A program made the translations under genes and the position numbers. A model generated the notes under the pieces. It was not told the DNA's origin. It worked only from the letters and a program-made list of their open reading frames with translations, and did no database searches. Below, piece by piece: positions 1-13,974 of a DNA stretch of 64,000 nucleotides (positions are counted from its first letter, which is position 1; each line of letters begins with the position of its first letter). The stretch comes from Protula sp. h YS-2021 (taxonomy: Eukaryota > Annelida > Polychaeta > Sabellida > Serpulidae), in assembly GCA_949752745.1 (NCBI GenBank), contig OX457031.1:21386199-21450198 (forward strand), read 5' to 3'.

Positions 1-3000
1 GAAACATTTGGGTATTAACTAATACAACATCCGAATACTTTTCATGTTGAACAAATCACACTGAAAAAAGCGTCGATAAATGTTCCACTCACATGAAATT
101 CTGAAACCGCAAATCTTCCACATGAGACAAAATAACCGAGCATTTGTTATAGGCATGTTAATTTTAAAACAAAAACTAGAAATTTAGTTCGCTTGAAAGG
201 TCACCCATCCACGCACAATCTGTTGCGGGAACTGTAGTTCACTGGACTTGTCTGATTCGCGTTCTAAAGATGCAGAAAACTGGGAATTCACGCGGTTAGC
301 TTTAGATGTCACGTAAGGTCACGAAAATCTAACACCATTCTGGAGAGGTTCACATGCACACTAACATCGAATTTGGATACAATCCGTCCTCATACCTTTG
401 AGTTGACAAGAACCACAAGGCGCTGCGGTGACCTTTAATAACCACTCGACGTCATAAACATCTAATCGGCCCGAGAGGTCATCGAAAATCTGTTCTGGCA
501 GAGAGGTCATCCACATGAAAACTTACATCAAGTTTCATCAAAATTCGTTGAGTGACTCTGGCGGAATCCGTGTTCACAAGAAAAGCTTCACGCACGGACA
601 GCCGAAGAGACGGGACGGGGCATAAATACTGAATAAGATTAGTAATAGGTTAGTATGTAAAATTTAGCCTCCCTCACCTACCCCTAAAAAAGGAAAAGGT
701 CTCTCTCAACGATGAAGTTCCAGGCAGTGAAGTTCGCCTGTCACGATCTTGTATTTACAACTACACGTATTTTGGCAGACTGTCGTCTGGCTCAGTCTCA
801 GGTGTTCACCCTTGTTGGTGTCAATTGCTTGTCATGCGTACAGATTAACCCTGTTCGTCATAAACCACCGCAAAAGCTCTAATATTCGCTTACCATCTGT
901 ACAGCAAACATGATACACAGATTTACTGACCAGTTTTGAACCACCCAGAAACCTCGTATGTATTTCTGCTTCCAACTACTGCATAGTAAGTGCACATTCA
1001 ACACTTCAGTAAACCCTCCCGTAAGGAACACCTGCAGTTATGTTCAATATTTGGGTGTAATTTACCCCCAATAAATCACATGCAACATGTTTCGCTCGCC
1101 GCAAAAAAAGTTATAGTAACTAGAGCAGCCAGTGCCCGCCAACATCAGTCTAACCGAGCACGTCAAACATTTTATTAGCTAGCAACTGCCGTTTTGGTTT
1201 TGTATACAAAAAACAGATATATTCCCGCCAAAATCGTGAGCTGCCTGTGACAACAAAAGATACCAGATGACCCCACTTAAAAATTCCAGGCACGGCAAGC
1301 AAATGTTACATAACCGCTCCCAAATAGCTAGGTAGTGAAAGCAACTTCTTTGTCAGCACACTAATATCAATAGATAGTCCAGCAGAGGCAAATAAATACG
1401 ACCATGACATAAAAAAAGTTCACAGAAAATGCAGTGCCAGCCAGCCGCAAAAAACTTGTGCACGGGTTAACGAAGGTACCGCCTACCCGCTCCCTCCTCC
1501 GCCGCCGCTCATCAAGCCCCACTCGCTCAGCCGCTCACCTCGAAACGACCCTGCACTGGCCTTGTGCCAATACAGAACGATTCTCGTCATGAAGATGTTG
1601 TACAAGTTAATATTGTCACTGAAAACGACAAACGTTTAAGACAGAACTATAAACATCCACAGGTTACAAATACAGGTTATATATATGCTACCGTCATGCA
1701 AACCATGTGGGATACTTCTGACAGGGAATTCGTATAGCTGCTACACCAGAGAAGAGCATGTGTCCATGGAAGGTTGCGAGTGCGCACAATTTCCACCAAG
1801 GTAGGAATTTTGACTGCAGCGCGAGTGACGTCATTTGCCTTCTCAAGCCTGCTGGCAAAGCTGAATTCCAGATAGAAATCCTTTAAGGACGATGATGCCA
1901 ATGCAAGAGGAGTGACACGCTTATGCGGCAATTACAAGGCCAGAGGCTTTCCCCCTATCGCACTCCTAAGGCTGAACACTAAACGCCAACAAGGCTACTC
2001 AACGCCATAACGCCAACAGCCGAAGGCGCTTTTCCCGCGTTCTTTTTTTTTTCCTACATCCTTTTAAGATGACGCATCGTGCGCTTTTCCACACAATCTC
2101 AAAGTGACAATATAAGACTTTCTTTGCACTGCAACTGCTCAACTGGACTCAAATTAGAGCTGATTCCAAAACAAAAAGAGTGGAAGGAGGGGTGACGGTG
2201 AGTGGTTGGGCTGCGACAAGAGGCGACAGACGTAAAGATACATCAGTGGGCAATTACTCGTCACAAAATTGAAAAAAAGCCCACATATTGAAATCGAGCA
2301 CAAGAAAAAATAGCAAGGCGTTATTTAAACGACGGGGATGTCTGTAGTTAAAACAGCGAGGAGAGGGTTCGTGTTGCACACCAGGGTAATTGACAGGCAT
2401 TCGTAATTGGCAGGACCCGATTCGTGGCTTGTCAGCGTTGTTATTACGCATCATATTAATGCCAACCTTATTTCCTTGTAATCAACTGACAAGCGAAATT
2501 TTCTAATTTTCCGACGCGATCGTGCAACTATCTTACCAATGATTAATTGAAAATTCTCCATTTACTGGTAAAGTAAGACCAAGGAGGATTTTTCTGACCT
2601 TGAAAAACGAACAATGCAGTGTCTTCCTGGGAAAAACTCCTGAAATGCCCATTAAATCACCACACAATTAATAACGGGACACATCCCAAATCTAGATTTG
2701 TAAACCTTCAACCGAACTACAAATATTTCTAATCGATGTCGATATGTCACTTCTTTTGATGTGTGTTATAATATATAATATATACAGCCGCCTCTTAAAA
2801 AAGTCCTCTTCTAAATTAATGATACAACCAAATTACTGATCGATATTTTCAGTTCTTTTATAACCACAGATATCTGAATAGAAACACATTAATTTGCCGT
2901 ATATATTTGAAAACGACCCTCCGTAATTACCAAAACTAAAACATCAATAAAAAAAACCAAAACCGTCTTTGCGGAAAAACTGAAAAATCAACATTTTACT

Positions 3001-4740
3001 TTTCTAAATTTCATGTTGTACTTGACCAGAAGATGCAGGGTATATGTGAGTCGCAGACGGCACATCTGCAGGCAAGGGTCTGTCGATGAGACATCGCAAA
3101 GAAAGACGACACATTGCTGTGTAACCACACTAGTTAGGCTGGGCACGTCAGGTGGGTTCCATGCGATAGTCGTACACAAATGGGCACGGGTGCGAAAGAC
3201 AGCCAATTAGCGGAGAGCCCGGCAGGCGATGGTCTGTGCTTTGCCTTCCTCAAGTTCCTCAGTATAGGACCACAAATTGCATTGAGACCTCCAGCTGTCT
3301 CTTCTAGCTTCTACAAGGACATAAATCACATACCCACAAGGCACGCACATTGCAGGGCACAACGAAGCCCCCCCCCCCCTCCATCTTCCCCTTGAACCTA
3401 CAGGTGTCCATAAAGCAGGTTCCCCTAAAATAAACTCTTCAAAGTGGACATAAATAGTCTTGTAAGGTAATTCTTCACCAATTTTTGTTGATTCTGTTAT
3501 TTTCTGAACCCAAAATAAGTCATCACACTGGAGCGAGAAACCTGATTATTTGTGTGAGCTTATAAGGGACCATCCATAAAGAACTTGCGCAAAGCGTCAC
3601 AGCGAGAATCTAGGGCTGTGCGCACGCAGAAGTTCTGATAGCCCCCCTAAAAAGTGTTGTGCTTCAAAAATTTTCACATGTATAATTTTTGCAACCATCC
3701 ATTCAAGCACAAACTGAGAAGTTTATAGAAAAATATCTAGTGTTATTATTGCATTCAACTGAATTATCGTACTTCGAAGATGCAAAACTAGAAGAGACAG
3801 CCGCATGTAAAAATCTATTTTTTCTTACTTTTATAATTATTTTTTAATGTATCACGATATAAATATAAAAAGACATGCACTGAAAACAAAAAATTGTTAA
3901 CTGCTGTAATTTTAAGCTGATATACAAAAATATAATGCATGGGCAAAGCGGAAGCTCCATGTTCCCCAAGGACATCGTAAAGCTACGACGACTGATATAA
4001 ATGGACATACATGAAAAGCTCAATGCAAGTCCAGTGAAGGGCATTTCTCCCACAGCTATGCGTCATTTGGCGGGTGGCGCTGTGCCGGCATCGATCTTAA
4101 GACCTTGGATTTAGAGCACACGACAGTTCATCAATTCACAGATTGCCTCAGCAGACTACACGGGGACTATAATTGGTATGCATTACTTGGTCAGACAACA
4201 TGCAAGGCTGATCAATCAAACCCCGTCACCCCCCTCACCGCTCCAACAAGCGGTTTTGTTTCGAAGAAAGGATTGTTTCCTCAAAACGAACATTTTCCCA
4301 AAAAAAGAAGAAAAATTGAAGAGGATACATGATTGGAAACCATGCGCGAACACGAACCCAAAAAGAAAATGGCTACATAAATACCAGCAATACAACCACA
4401 CAACGTCATCATTGCGGCGACACACGCGATAACCCTAAACACGTCACCAACACAGCAAATACGCATGTAGAGGCTACCAAACGTCATGAACATGGCGACA
4501 CGCTTGATTAAATGATATTAAACTATGCCTAACATAAAACAATACAAGAAGGTAAAGGAGGCAACTTTGCGATTTTTGCTTATGTCGGCACATTTTTCCA
4601 AGGCCATGCCCTTGTTTTTAGTCAATACAAGTCCAGGTTAATTCGACGCCATGTTGAGGCCTAAAAATCCTACTGATCTAACATCTACTGACATTAAGAC
4701 CTACCTAACAATGCACTAAGATATCAAGATAAACACTACT
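1..4740. other. Non-coding stretch, no gene recognised
   Basis: I see no homologous protein or convincing exon. Open frames are short and mostly overlap on opposite strands. The stretch holds a C/G-rich patch at about 1490-1560 with several CpGs, a 12-C tract at 3368-3379 and scattered T/A runs. A motif beginning taactagagcagccagt occurs near 1116 and recurs in similar form near 10015, possibly the end of a dispersed repeat. Confidence 0.5.
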
Positions 4741-4771
4741 AAATTAGCTAAATCAGTATAATATATATACA

Positions 4772-4772
<1 letters not shown>

Positions 4773-4839
<67 letters not shown>
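4773..4839. repeat. (TA)n microsatellite
   Basis: An uninterrupted TA dinucleotide run, preceded by atatatatacag and followed by ttaat. The same flanks surround the TA run at 57841-57915. Predicted open frames of alternating Tyr-Ile here are artefacts. Confidence 0.95.
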
Positions 4840-4843
<4 letters not shown>

Positions 4844-7774
4844 GATTGCACAAAAAAAAAAAATAATAATAAAATAAATAAATAAATGCTCATTAGAAGA
4901 CCCCCTGAAGAACGCTCCTGCTCATTGTTTGAAATGGAAGCAATCCGACCAGATTTCCAGATTTGTAGGACTAGCAATATTTGTATTTAAGTCCATGTGT
5001 CCAGTGTTACCACGACCATCCAGCCACCCCCCCCCCTTCAATGACTCTCCTCTCCCCTGTATTCGCCCATCAGTGAAGCTTCACTTGTAAAAACTTAGCA
5101 TTTGTGAAAAACCAAATCTCTTGGAAGATTTAAGGCTCTGGTTGAAGTGTGTCTGTGGTGCGAAGTTATGGTGTGCTGAAGGTGCGTGCCTCTATTGTTA
5201 AATTTTTGGTTTGTTCATTTTACTGTCTTTGTTCCAATATGTAAGGGTCCTAACTTCGTTTTGAGAATTTGGGCTGTGGTGGAGATTTCGGACAATATGT
5301 CTGTTAAGGTTTCAAGCTTTGAGATAGTTTTTTTTCCCTTCCTTCGCTTCAATTTAAGTTTTAGGAGGTTGTGAAGATGTGCGAAGTTTGAAATACGAGT
5401 AGCTCAATGTCAGAAGAGTTGATGCCGCAGATCTGAAAGCACGTGCAACAGCCGAAGAGAGCGTCATCAATATAAAAAAAATAACGCCTTCGATTTATAT
5501 ACTTAAATTTATAAGTCTATTCCATCTGGAGCACCTTAAGTCGTGGCGGGGCTGGAGATACGTCATTTGTGTGACCGAACAAAATTACCCTCCCCCCCCC
5601 CCCCCCCGCCGAAAACAAACAAACAAACAAAAAAAGAAAACAAAAACAAAAAAACACGAGTTCTCAGTTTTCATTTTATCTCTCTAATACGGTACAACAT
5701 TGACTTTTACTCAATATGCCACTGGCAATGGAGCTCTTCATCCACAGACAGCAATGCGGGAATTAACTAACAGTTTCCGGTTTCTATCACCCAGCTTTCA
5801 TTTGCAATGTTTTAATGAGAAAGGCTATTATGTTTCTTGTTCTAATTTTCTTTTCTTTCTTTCTCTTTTTTTTTTTTTTTTTTGGCATTCAATGTAAGTC
5901 TTTAACTAATGAAACGCAAGACGGCAGTGTTGGCTGGGTTATTTGCGGCCAAAGCACGACAGAAGCCTGTACGTGGCCTCATGTATATTGGTACCAAATC
6001 CGAAAAGACGTTAATAAACCTGAAAAACGCTATGTGACAGCCACTGCACTGCCAAACCGTTCCTCAGGCACGCCCCAAAATATCTTCGCCTATCTATGAG
6101 GAAACTGCATCATATTATCCCAACTTACAAAGCTTAGAAAACATCTCCCAAAAATGATTTACTCTAACCCACCTCAGAAATATCAGCTTATACAATCGCT
6201 ATGAAACGGGTTAAAATGCTCAGGGCGTCATAAAAAAAATTGAACTTACTCTCATTTCTGTGGCTTGTTAAAAACCCACAAGCTGATATTTAGTTTTTGG
6301 TGACGTAAAACCAACATTTACCCCAATTGCAATTCGATGTGCATTACTTATTACTTAAAATGCAGATCTCAGCATTCCGACCCAGTTCACATCAATACGA
6401 CACTGTTTTATGAGACAAACACAAAATAAATTCAATCCTTGCACGTGACAATAATGTGCTTACAAAGAAATGCAACTCAGAATTGATACACAGTTACCTT
6501 TACGAACGCAGATCTCGTCAGCGTCAACTGGATCAGCCGTTTTCTGACGCCCCTGGGGTACCTAAACTTAGCGGGTACATCGATCCAACGGTAAGTTTCC
6601 AAAGAGACATTTCCTTCTGTCTACGCATAAGCAGTACACAAAATTAGCGCAAAGCTTTCGAAGTCTCCGACCTTTTTCAAAAATTGTCTTACGGTTTAGA
6701 GAGCCCTTGCTATTTTTCAAACATTATAATAGAGTCTGGTCAACTGTACAAGAATAACAACACACGAAGCCAGAAATAAGACCAAATAAACCATAACTCA
6801 GTTTTATCATTAGCAACTATTACGCACACATAGCTTTTCCAGATTTTAACAAAACCAGAGCCGAGAAACAAGATTATTTTCAACATAATCAAATCATCTT
6901 GAACAATCCGCTGACCTTTGCTTCAGGGTCACCAAAGTAATTTGTGTCGCGACGGGGAGTATTTCAATTACTGAATGTCTTTTTTCGGTAGACTGATCGT
7001 TATTGACATGTTCCTAATCTGGGCCTCAGATGTAACAAAACTCTTAACGGCGTATCTTAAAACCCCTCACTTGCATGCAGTTTAGAACGAGGGCTCGAAA
7101 ATGTCTCTCAAAATATGAAAGAAGTTCTAAAAATCAATTCTTGCGGTGATTCTTTATCGCGATTTTCAAGGCTATAAGATTGGTTTTTAGCGTTGCGCAA
7201 GTTTGTCGAGCATTTCTGATTAATGATGAGCTAGACGTTCGCATAATAGAGTGTGGTGAGTGTAATCAGAATGGCCTTGTTCTATAAGCGCAGCAAGCAG
7301 TGTTCCGAGGCACGCCACACATCCACACCCGTTCGCTATTGCTCCATTTATCACTAATGGCTTCAAGGATTTCGCCTTTTTTGCCAGTCGATGCAACAAT
7401 ATCTCACTCCCTCCATTTTTTTTGTAACCTCACAGTTCCAGCCTTTTCTTGCAATATGTCTTGCTCATGCATTGCCGCTCGTTTCACACTAGAAGCTTCT
7501 GTTAAGAGCAGGGCTGTCATCACTTGAAGAACGCGCGATTGCCATTAAATCAGCTACCAAGAGGAGAGAGAATGCTTGTGATTACCTTTTGTTCTTTTTT
7601 TTTTTTTTTTTGTTTACTGCTGTTTACATATTGTGTGGTAATCCAGCTGATCCGCAGCGGCACATCTCATTACGACCCACTAGACCTACTTCCAAAAGAT
7701 GCCTCCGGCCCAGAACACCAACGCCCCCAGGAAAGCCTATAGTGTACATAATGTCACTCAGCCGTGTCTTCGGA

Positions 7775-7809
7775 GTACTTTGAGTACTTTGAGTACTTTG
7801 AGTACTTTC
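7775..7809. repeat. 9-bp minisatellite (gagtacttt)
   Basis: About four head-to-tail copies of gagtacttt. The period is three codons, which explains an STQ-repeat open frame on the minus strand that I do not consider a gene. Confidence 0.8.
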
Positions 7810-8189
7810 GCGATTACCAAATGTGGTAATTACTGCTCGTAGGGACGGAAGGCCAATGAAAGGACGGAAAGGACGGAACAATGCCCGTAACAACCCGAGT
7901 GCATGTAAGCGCACAACGACCATCGCCATTACGGAACTGGCCTAACGACACAACTCCAAGTTTCCGACTATTAGCCCTTTGATTCTTTGTGTGTGAGATA
8001 TACATCAGCGATTTCAGCTTAACCGGCTAAATTTCATGTTTGTGAAAAAAATACCCTATTTCAAAATTTTAAGGAAAGTAACTAAGTCATATAAAAGGTG
8101 AGGAGAAAAAAAAAAGAATTTCAGTGAATATATCGATAACTATGAACGCATCCATGACCACAGACTAGGTGGTTTGCAGGCGTTCTAGG

Positions 8190-8311
8190 CAGTTCTAGTT
8201 CTGGTTCTTGAATAAAAGTGCTTCGCTTTCTAAAACAAAGCATGCTGGAGTATATTTATGAACGATTAAGGTCCAAAGTATGCCAAAGTCTTGACAAAAG
8301 AACTAGAACTG
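8190..8311. repeat. Short perfect inverted repeat, 13-bp arms
   Basis: CAGTTCTAGTTCT at 8190-8202 is exactly complementary to AGAACTAGAACTG at 8299-8311, with about 96 bp between. It could be a tiny MITE-like insertion. No target duplication is evident. Confidence 0.5.
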
Positions 8312-10815
8312 TGAATTGTGTTGTCATGGAAACCAATACAGTGATTGTGACGAGTGGGCGTTTCTTACAATGAAAACGCCTGTAGATAAGTGCTATGCAC
8401 ACAGGAACCTGCGCATGACCCGAGTGGCACACCTCTCACTTCATTCAGTTGTACCAGACCTATTTCCCTCACATATCATGCCACACGTCAACAATTTACC
8501 CAATCCAAGGGAACGTATTTTTCAGAAAATATCAAACACGTTTTATACCTACAAACAATGCTTAAAATGAATCTAAATCATGGTCATTTTTAAGGTCAAC
8601 ACGTCGTACATTGGGACTTGTATTTGAAAGACGCAATACACAGGACAAGAAAAAGTGTCCTTGAGACGGAAGCAATAAGAGAGCTCCCAATGATGGTATC
8701 CCATGAGATAGTCTGTGAATGTGACAACACTTTGGCACTTGCCACAGTCAAACGTGTCTCAAAAGAGCTCAGGTATTACCTGGTCTTCTCAAAGTCCAGT
8801 AAAAAAAGAGCTTCATTTATGGCTAAGCAGACCTTCAGCTTGACCGCGCAATGGCGGGTAAATTTTTGAAATTTTGAAGACACATCAAAATGGCGAGTGA
8901 CACACTTGAGGGCCAGTTGAAATTTTTTTTCGTTTGAGTAATTAGAAAAATATCATCTGAAACGTAGTTAAGTTCTGTGATGGGGGAGAGCGATGTTTTG
9001 AATTATTAACTGGACCTGTTTTATTGCTTTCACTGAAAGTTTTTCATTCTACTCTATTTTAATATTTTATCATTTGGTCATGAGTGTGCCGTTTTTGCAC
9101 GTCGTGGACAAGTAAATGCGTAATGCGGACTAAACTCTCAAGACCCGGCTCAACATATGCCGCTATCTGAAGCGTGCTTACAGTGACATTAACGCAGTCA
9201 CTGTTGTGTGGGTCACGACATAAGGTATGTCGACTCGTACGTGTTCTGGCGAAAGGACGCATCGAGTCAGTCACACTGCTCTCTACCTGCTGGAGAAAAA
9301 CTAAGTCCGGAAAAGATTCGCACCAATTCATTCTGTCCTCCTCAAACCTTTAGATTCCATAAATCGTGGGTCATTAATATTTCTGAAGCAGTGAGATGAG
9401 ACCTTCCTTGGAGTGAACACATTCAAGCAAGGCAGACGTGAGCGAAGAAGGGCGCCGAATTTACTCGGATCAAGCCCCGTTCATTGCTGTTTGATCAATT
9501 TAATTCGGGAAAGCGTCGGTTTAAGGCAGTGGAGATTCGTGACTAGCGGTTAGGCAATTGTTGCAGCTGAGGAATCCAGCCTTGGTAGAGCGACGAAAAT
9601 GACAAGCACCTGTTAGCACATCCCCACCACCCCCCCCCCCCCACTCCCCACACTGCTTTTACGTAAGTCACTTCACCTGCTTGGGACTCGGTGTCACCAG
9701 GATAGCGAGACGACGATCTTTCCTATGCTGGCTAAATTCTCATGCATTCTTAATCAGGTATCACGGCTGGTGGAAGCATTATGTCAACCACTCAACACGT
9801 TTCTAACCTAAGCTTATGAACACTATTTTACAAGCCGGTAGAAATGCTGTCGCTATGAGCTGGGCGTCCAGATCAATTTGTTGGACATTGCGTCAACAAA
9901 TTGCACAGACGATACTGGGGCGCACAGCAAATTTAATATACACGAAACCATTAGTGTTTGCAACTCAATGTTACATCAAAACTGAAGCTTCCACGCCAAG
10001 ACAAATTACTGCTATAACTAGAGTGGCCAGTAACTCTCGCACATAAGCGTATCTGATCAAAGTTTAAGCTTTCGCAACTAAAATTGTACGATTTGAATGT
10101 CGTGTTTAGTTCTTGCACTCACAATAAATTATTTAAGTCTCTGAACGCCTCATCCTTACGTCCAGGATCTGTCACAGAACAAAACTCCCGATTTTTCATT
10201 ACTTTTTTTACATTAGTTTTTACATATATAGTTTTCTGTACGGGTTATTATTTTACAGCTTGTTTCTTTTTTTTTTTTTTTTTTTGGTACAGGAATGAAT
10301 TTTTAACACACTTAGTCTACTACATCGAATAATCACGAACTCAGTTGTGCAATTCTAATTAAAGATAATAGTTATTAACTTTCAAGCGATGCGGCGGGAG
10401 GCGGGGCGGGGGGGGGGGGATGAACGACAGATATAACTACAGCATTAATCTAAATGGAGCGGAGAGCTCCTGAAATAGAGCAAACCGTGGGACTGATCTG
10501 AAGTGGACTGATATCCTGTTTGTGAGGGCTGGCTGCTGCATGATGGAAGGCACCGAAAACCGGGACTGCTGAATGAGTTCCAATGTGCGAGGTGGTCCTG
10601 TCCTATGCGTTACCCTAAAGTGGCTATGTGGCGAAGTCTCATGGTAATATTTTGTTTTTAAACACCCTTTTTAACTAGAGGTAGCATAACTCCTTCTTTT
10701 AAAAGGCGGAGAGGCACAGATCAATTCTCTCATAATGTTTTCAGCCCTCCGAGACAGTCACGTGACCCAGTATAATGAGTCATCTCAATTTCGAAAAAAC
10801 AAGCTCGGTCATTCA

Positions 10816-10968
10816 ACCAAACTATGCCCTGCCAAATTGGTCATGTTGGGCAAAAAAACATCAAAAAAAAAAAAAAAAAACAAACAAAACAAAACAAAAA
10901 ACTTGATTTAAAAACCGAGGTTGCCCAGCAATTTTGCCCAACCACAAAAGGGCTGGTTTGGTTTTTAA
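10816..10968. repeat. Imperfect inverted repeat around a poly-A tract
   Basis: The left arm near 10816-10856 (containing gttgggcaaaa) pairs imperfectly with the right arm near 10930-10968 (containing ttttgcccaac and ggtttggtt). An A-rich spacer separates the arms. It would fold into a hairpin of about 150 nt. Confidence 0.45.
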
Positions 10969-13458
10969 GGCAAATGCCAATAATATACGCCTGCTAGTGA
11001 CAGCGACTATTTCTCCCAGCATCCACTAATAAAGACCTTGATGAAGTACTCTTAAACACATGCCCTGCCTCTTTTTTCTCTCCTCTCAAAATCAAATGAG
11101 CAACGTTCCTACTCTATTCTTTCTTTTTCTGTCTCGCCTTCCTGATGTTGAACCACGCACACAAACATGCAGGAAAGAAATGGCCTGAGAGAACCGAGCA
11201 CAAACAGAGGCCTCGTCCTTGAGAGATAAGAATGGAAACGTAAGGCAACCCGATAATGCTACTTTCAATGAAGAAGATTACTGCGCAAAAAAAACCTTGC
11301 TCAAGTCTCTTCTATTCGTGATGATGGCCCATAGATGTTTTAATGTGCAATGCTGTGTTTGAAACGACTTTACTCAAGTTAAAGGAAAAGTCCATCTATC
11401 ATTGAGACATGGGTAGGGGAAGTGTAAATACAGAATACCGAAATGACGTTAAAATGTCACACTGATTCGATGGCTTAGATCTCAGATTATTTTGAGCTGA
11501 AAGATCATTGTTCTTGGCATACAGGGCACCAGTCTAGAAATGTAAGGTTCAGTGGATTCAGCCCAAGTGAATTGGTATGATGTATTGTTGTCAAAAAGCA
11601 CTGAAAACCAGCCTCACGCCTGAAAAAGCTAGAGCGACAAGACAGCAGGACATCCCCAATACGATAAGATCAAAAGTTAAAAAAAACACCCACTTATTTA
11701 AAACAAATACAATATTTGAGACAACCACTTTTTATAGGAATGTAAATAAAAAAGGTAAAACAACAAATTTATTGTGAGATTTATTCCAAAGTAAAAAAAA
11801 ATATACATAAAACAAGACACTGGGGAAAATTTGTATCAGGTTCAACGGTTTGGTAATATTAAAATATCGAGTATAAGAACGCTCTTGGAATCACTGAAGT
11901 AAGCCAGATCATAAGTCTCCAAATCAGGTTTGCCTCAAAATGACAGACCAACTTCATTTTGTGTCACAGCGATATTTCGCTAACAAGATATTTACATGGT
12001 AACTTCATGACGTGCAAGAATACCCCGCCGAGTAACCTCGCCGTTGCCAACCCTGCTCCTTGTTATCGAGACATCCTATTGCCAAACTACAAGTCTGATG
12101 CACCAATAATGTCAAACTTCCAAAAAAAAAAAAAAAACAAAAAAAAAATGCGACCTGTCAATAAAAAGTTACATTTCAAGTCCATCGCTAACCCGGTTTT
12201 TTGCGGAGACACGTGATTGGGTATCATTGCCATACCTCCATACCCCAATCTTTAACGTACGGGGCACGTTTCAGTTTCTTCCCTTTTGTTGCGCGTGTGC
12301 TCGAGAGACAATCTGGTATTCAGGACAAAAGACGCGCAAAGATAAGGCGCAAATCAAGAGGAGGTGCCACATTTTCCTTGCATTGAAATATTGAGAGCTT
12401 TCAAACGTCTCTTAAATTGGATTTGTGCATCACCTAAAAGCGTCTGGTTGTTTTCTGCCGGTTATAATATCTCACATGAATCTTTCGCTCTCACAATTCC
12501 GAAACAAAAGCAAAATCTAACCTTTAGCTTGACAGGAACCAGAATCATAGGGTAAGAATCTCTGCAGAACCATCCTACGACCCAGACCCGACCCTGGACA
12601 TTCATTAGCGGGCATGTTAAAAGTGCGCAGTTGAATTCACAAGATCAATGAAAACCATATACTGAGTTAACATCTTTGTATAATCAAAACCAGATTAGCT
12701 AAATGCAGCGCCTTTCGATTTTGCATCGCGGCACCTATATATGGCTCACAAACAAATTTTGGGGGCCGAACAATGGAATCTGGGGGGAGAGTTGGGAAAG
12801 GCAATACATGAAGAAAACAGTTGGTGCACACATGCTGCTGCATTGCATTGATTGATCAGCGTTTGCCATGACCTGTATTGTATTGGCGTGCAGACCTCAA
12901 ACACTCGAGCAGTGATTGCTTGTAGCAGCAATGTAGACTTTCACATTATACACTGCATTGTTTTCTGGCCCCAAGTATGCACGTACAGCCTGTCAGAAAC
13001 GTGCTTTCTTCCCACTCCAACATAGCTTTTACATTAAAAAGAAGAAACAACCCTGACTCAGAAGGACTGTACTTCTAAAACATAAAACCTCGGCAATTCA
13101 CGACAGAAAACGCTCGCACGGCCATGCATTAAGCCTTGGTAAGTCGTAACAAAGATACGGTCCAGTCTGTAGCAACAACCTTCGAATTGTGAACCTCACT
13201 CCACTGCTACGGAATCCTCTACAAATACGAATTTTACTTCTCCAACGCTTCCTAATTAAAATGCTACTCCCGTAGTTTGTTTTATCAATTTCCTTTTACT
13301 GCTGAATCGAGTAACCAAAACATCAGCCTCCCATCGACGTTTTGTCAGTTACTTTAATTGTCGCTCATTTGCTGTAAAAACATAAAATTATGGCGCCTGA
13401 AGGGGGAAAAAGACACAAATCAAGTCGCAGAGAAGAGCGGTCTGATATCAAATAACAA

Positions 13459-13974
13459 ATGAACTGCGTCTTTTCAGAACTAGTATTTAACTGTCTCTTC
13501 CTTACTCACACCATCAGTTCCTCCAGAAAAATCACAGTTCTGTACTCGCGTTATGCATTTTACTCCACATTTCACTTTTGTTTGGTTTACGGTACATTTA
13601 TGACACATGTAGGCACACTGCCAGTAAATAAACTACCTGTATGCATACATTATACTGTTTCTGAAATAGTACACTTCACATTTTACAACTTCGCATTCAT
13701 GACTGTACTATCGTTGCAACAAACTTGGCATTTTCAACAACTGTTGGCTTCTGACAAAGTGTTCACTCAAGCTGTTTTACATAATATGAGAATGACGAAC
13801 GTTCAAACCACCAGTGCTGAAGGCAAGACCCGACTGCATCTCACTGAACCATCCGGGGATTCCTATGAAAAGATCTCTGTTGCTCTCTTTAAACATTTAC
13901 TTACATACACAACAACGTGTTACTTTCAAATCCTAACCAATGGAAATATATTTTTATTCCAGCTAACTTCATAA
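13459..13974 (+). other. Unrecognised 171-codon open frame
   Basis: This is the longest open frame in the first 20 kb. The predicted protein is rich in Phe, Thr and Leu and has no motif, repeat or coherent membrane pattern that I recognise. The surrounding DNA is AT-rich and non-coding in character, and no partner exons were found. It is most likely a chance frame. Confidence 0.12.

Noticed and set aside
13459..13974. 171-codon frame as a real gene
   Set aside because: No family motif, no splice partners and AT-rich composition; it is kept only as a low-confidence entry.
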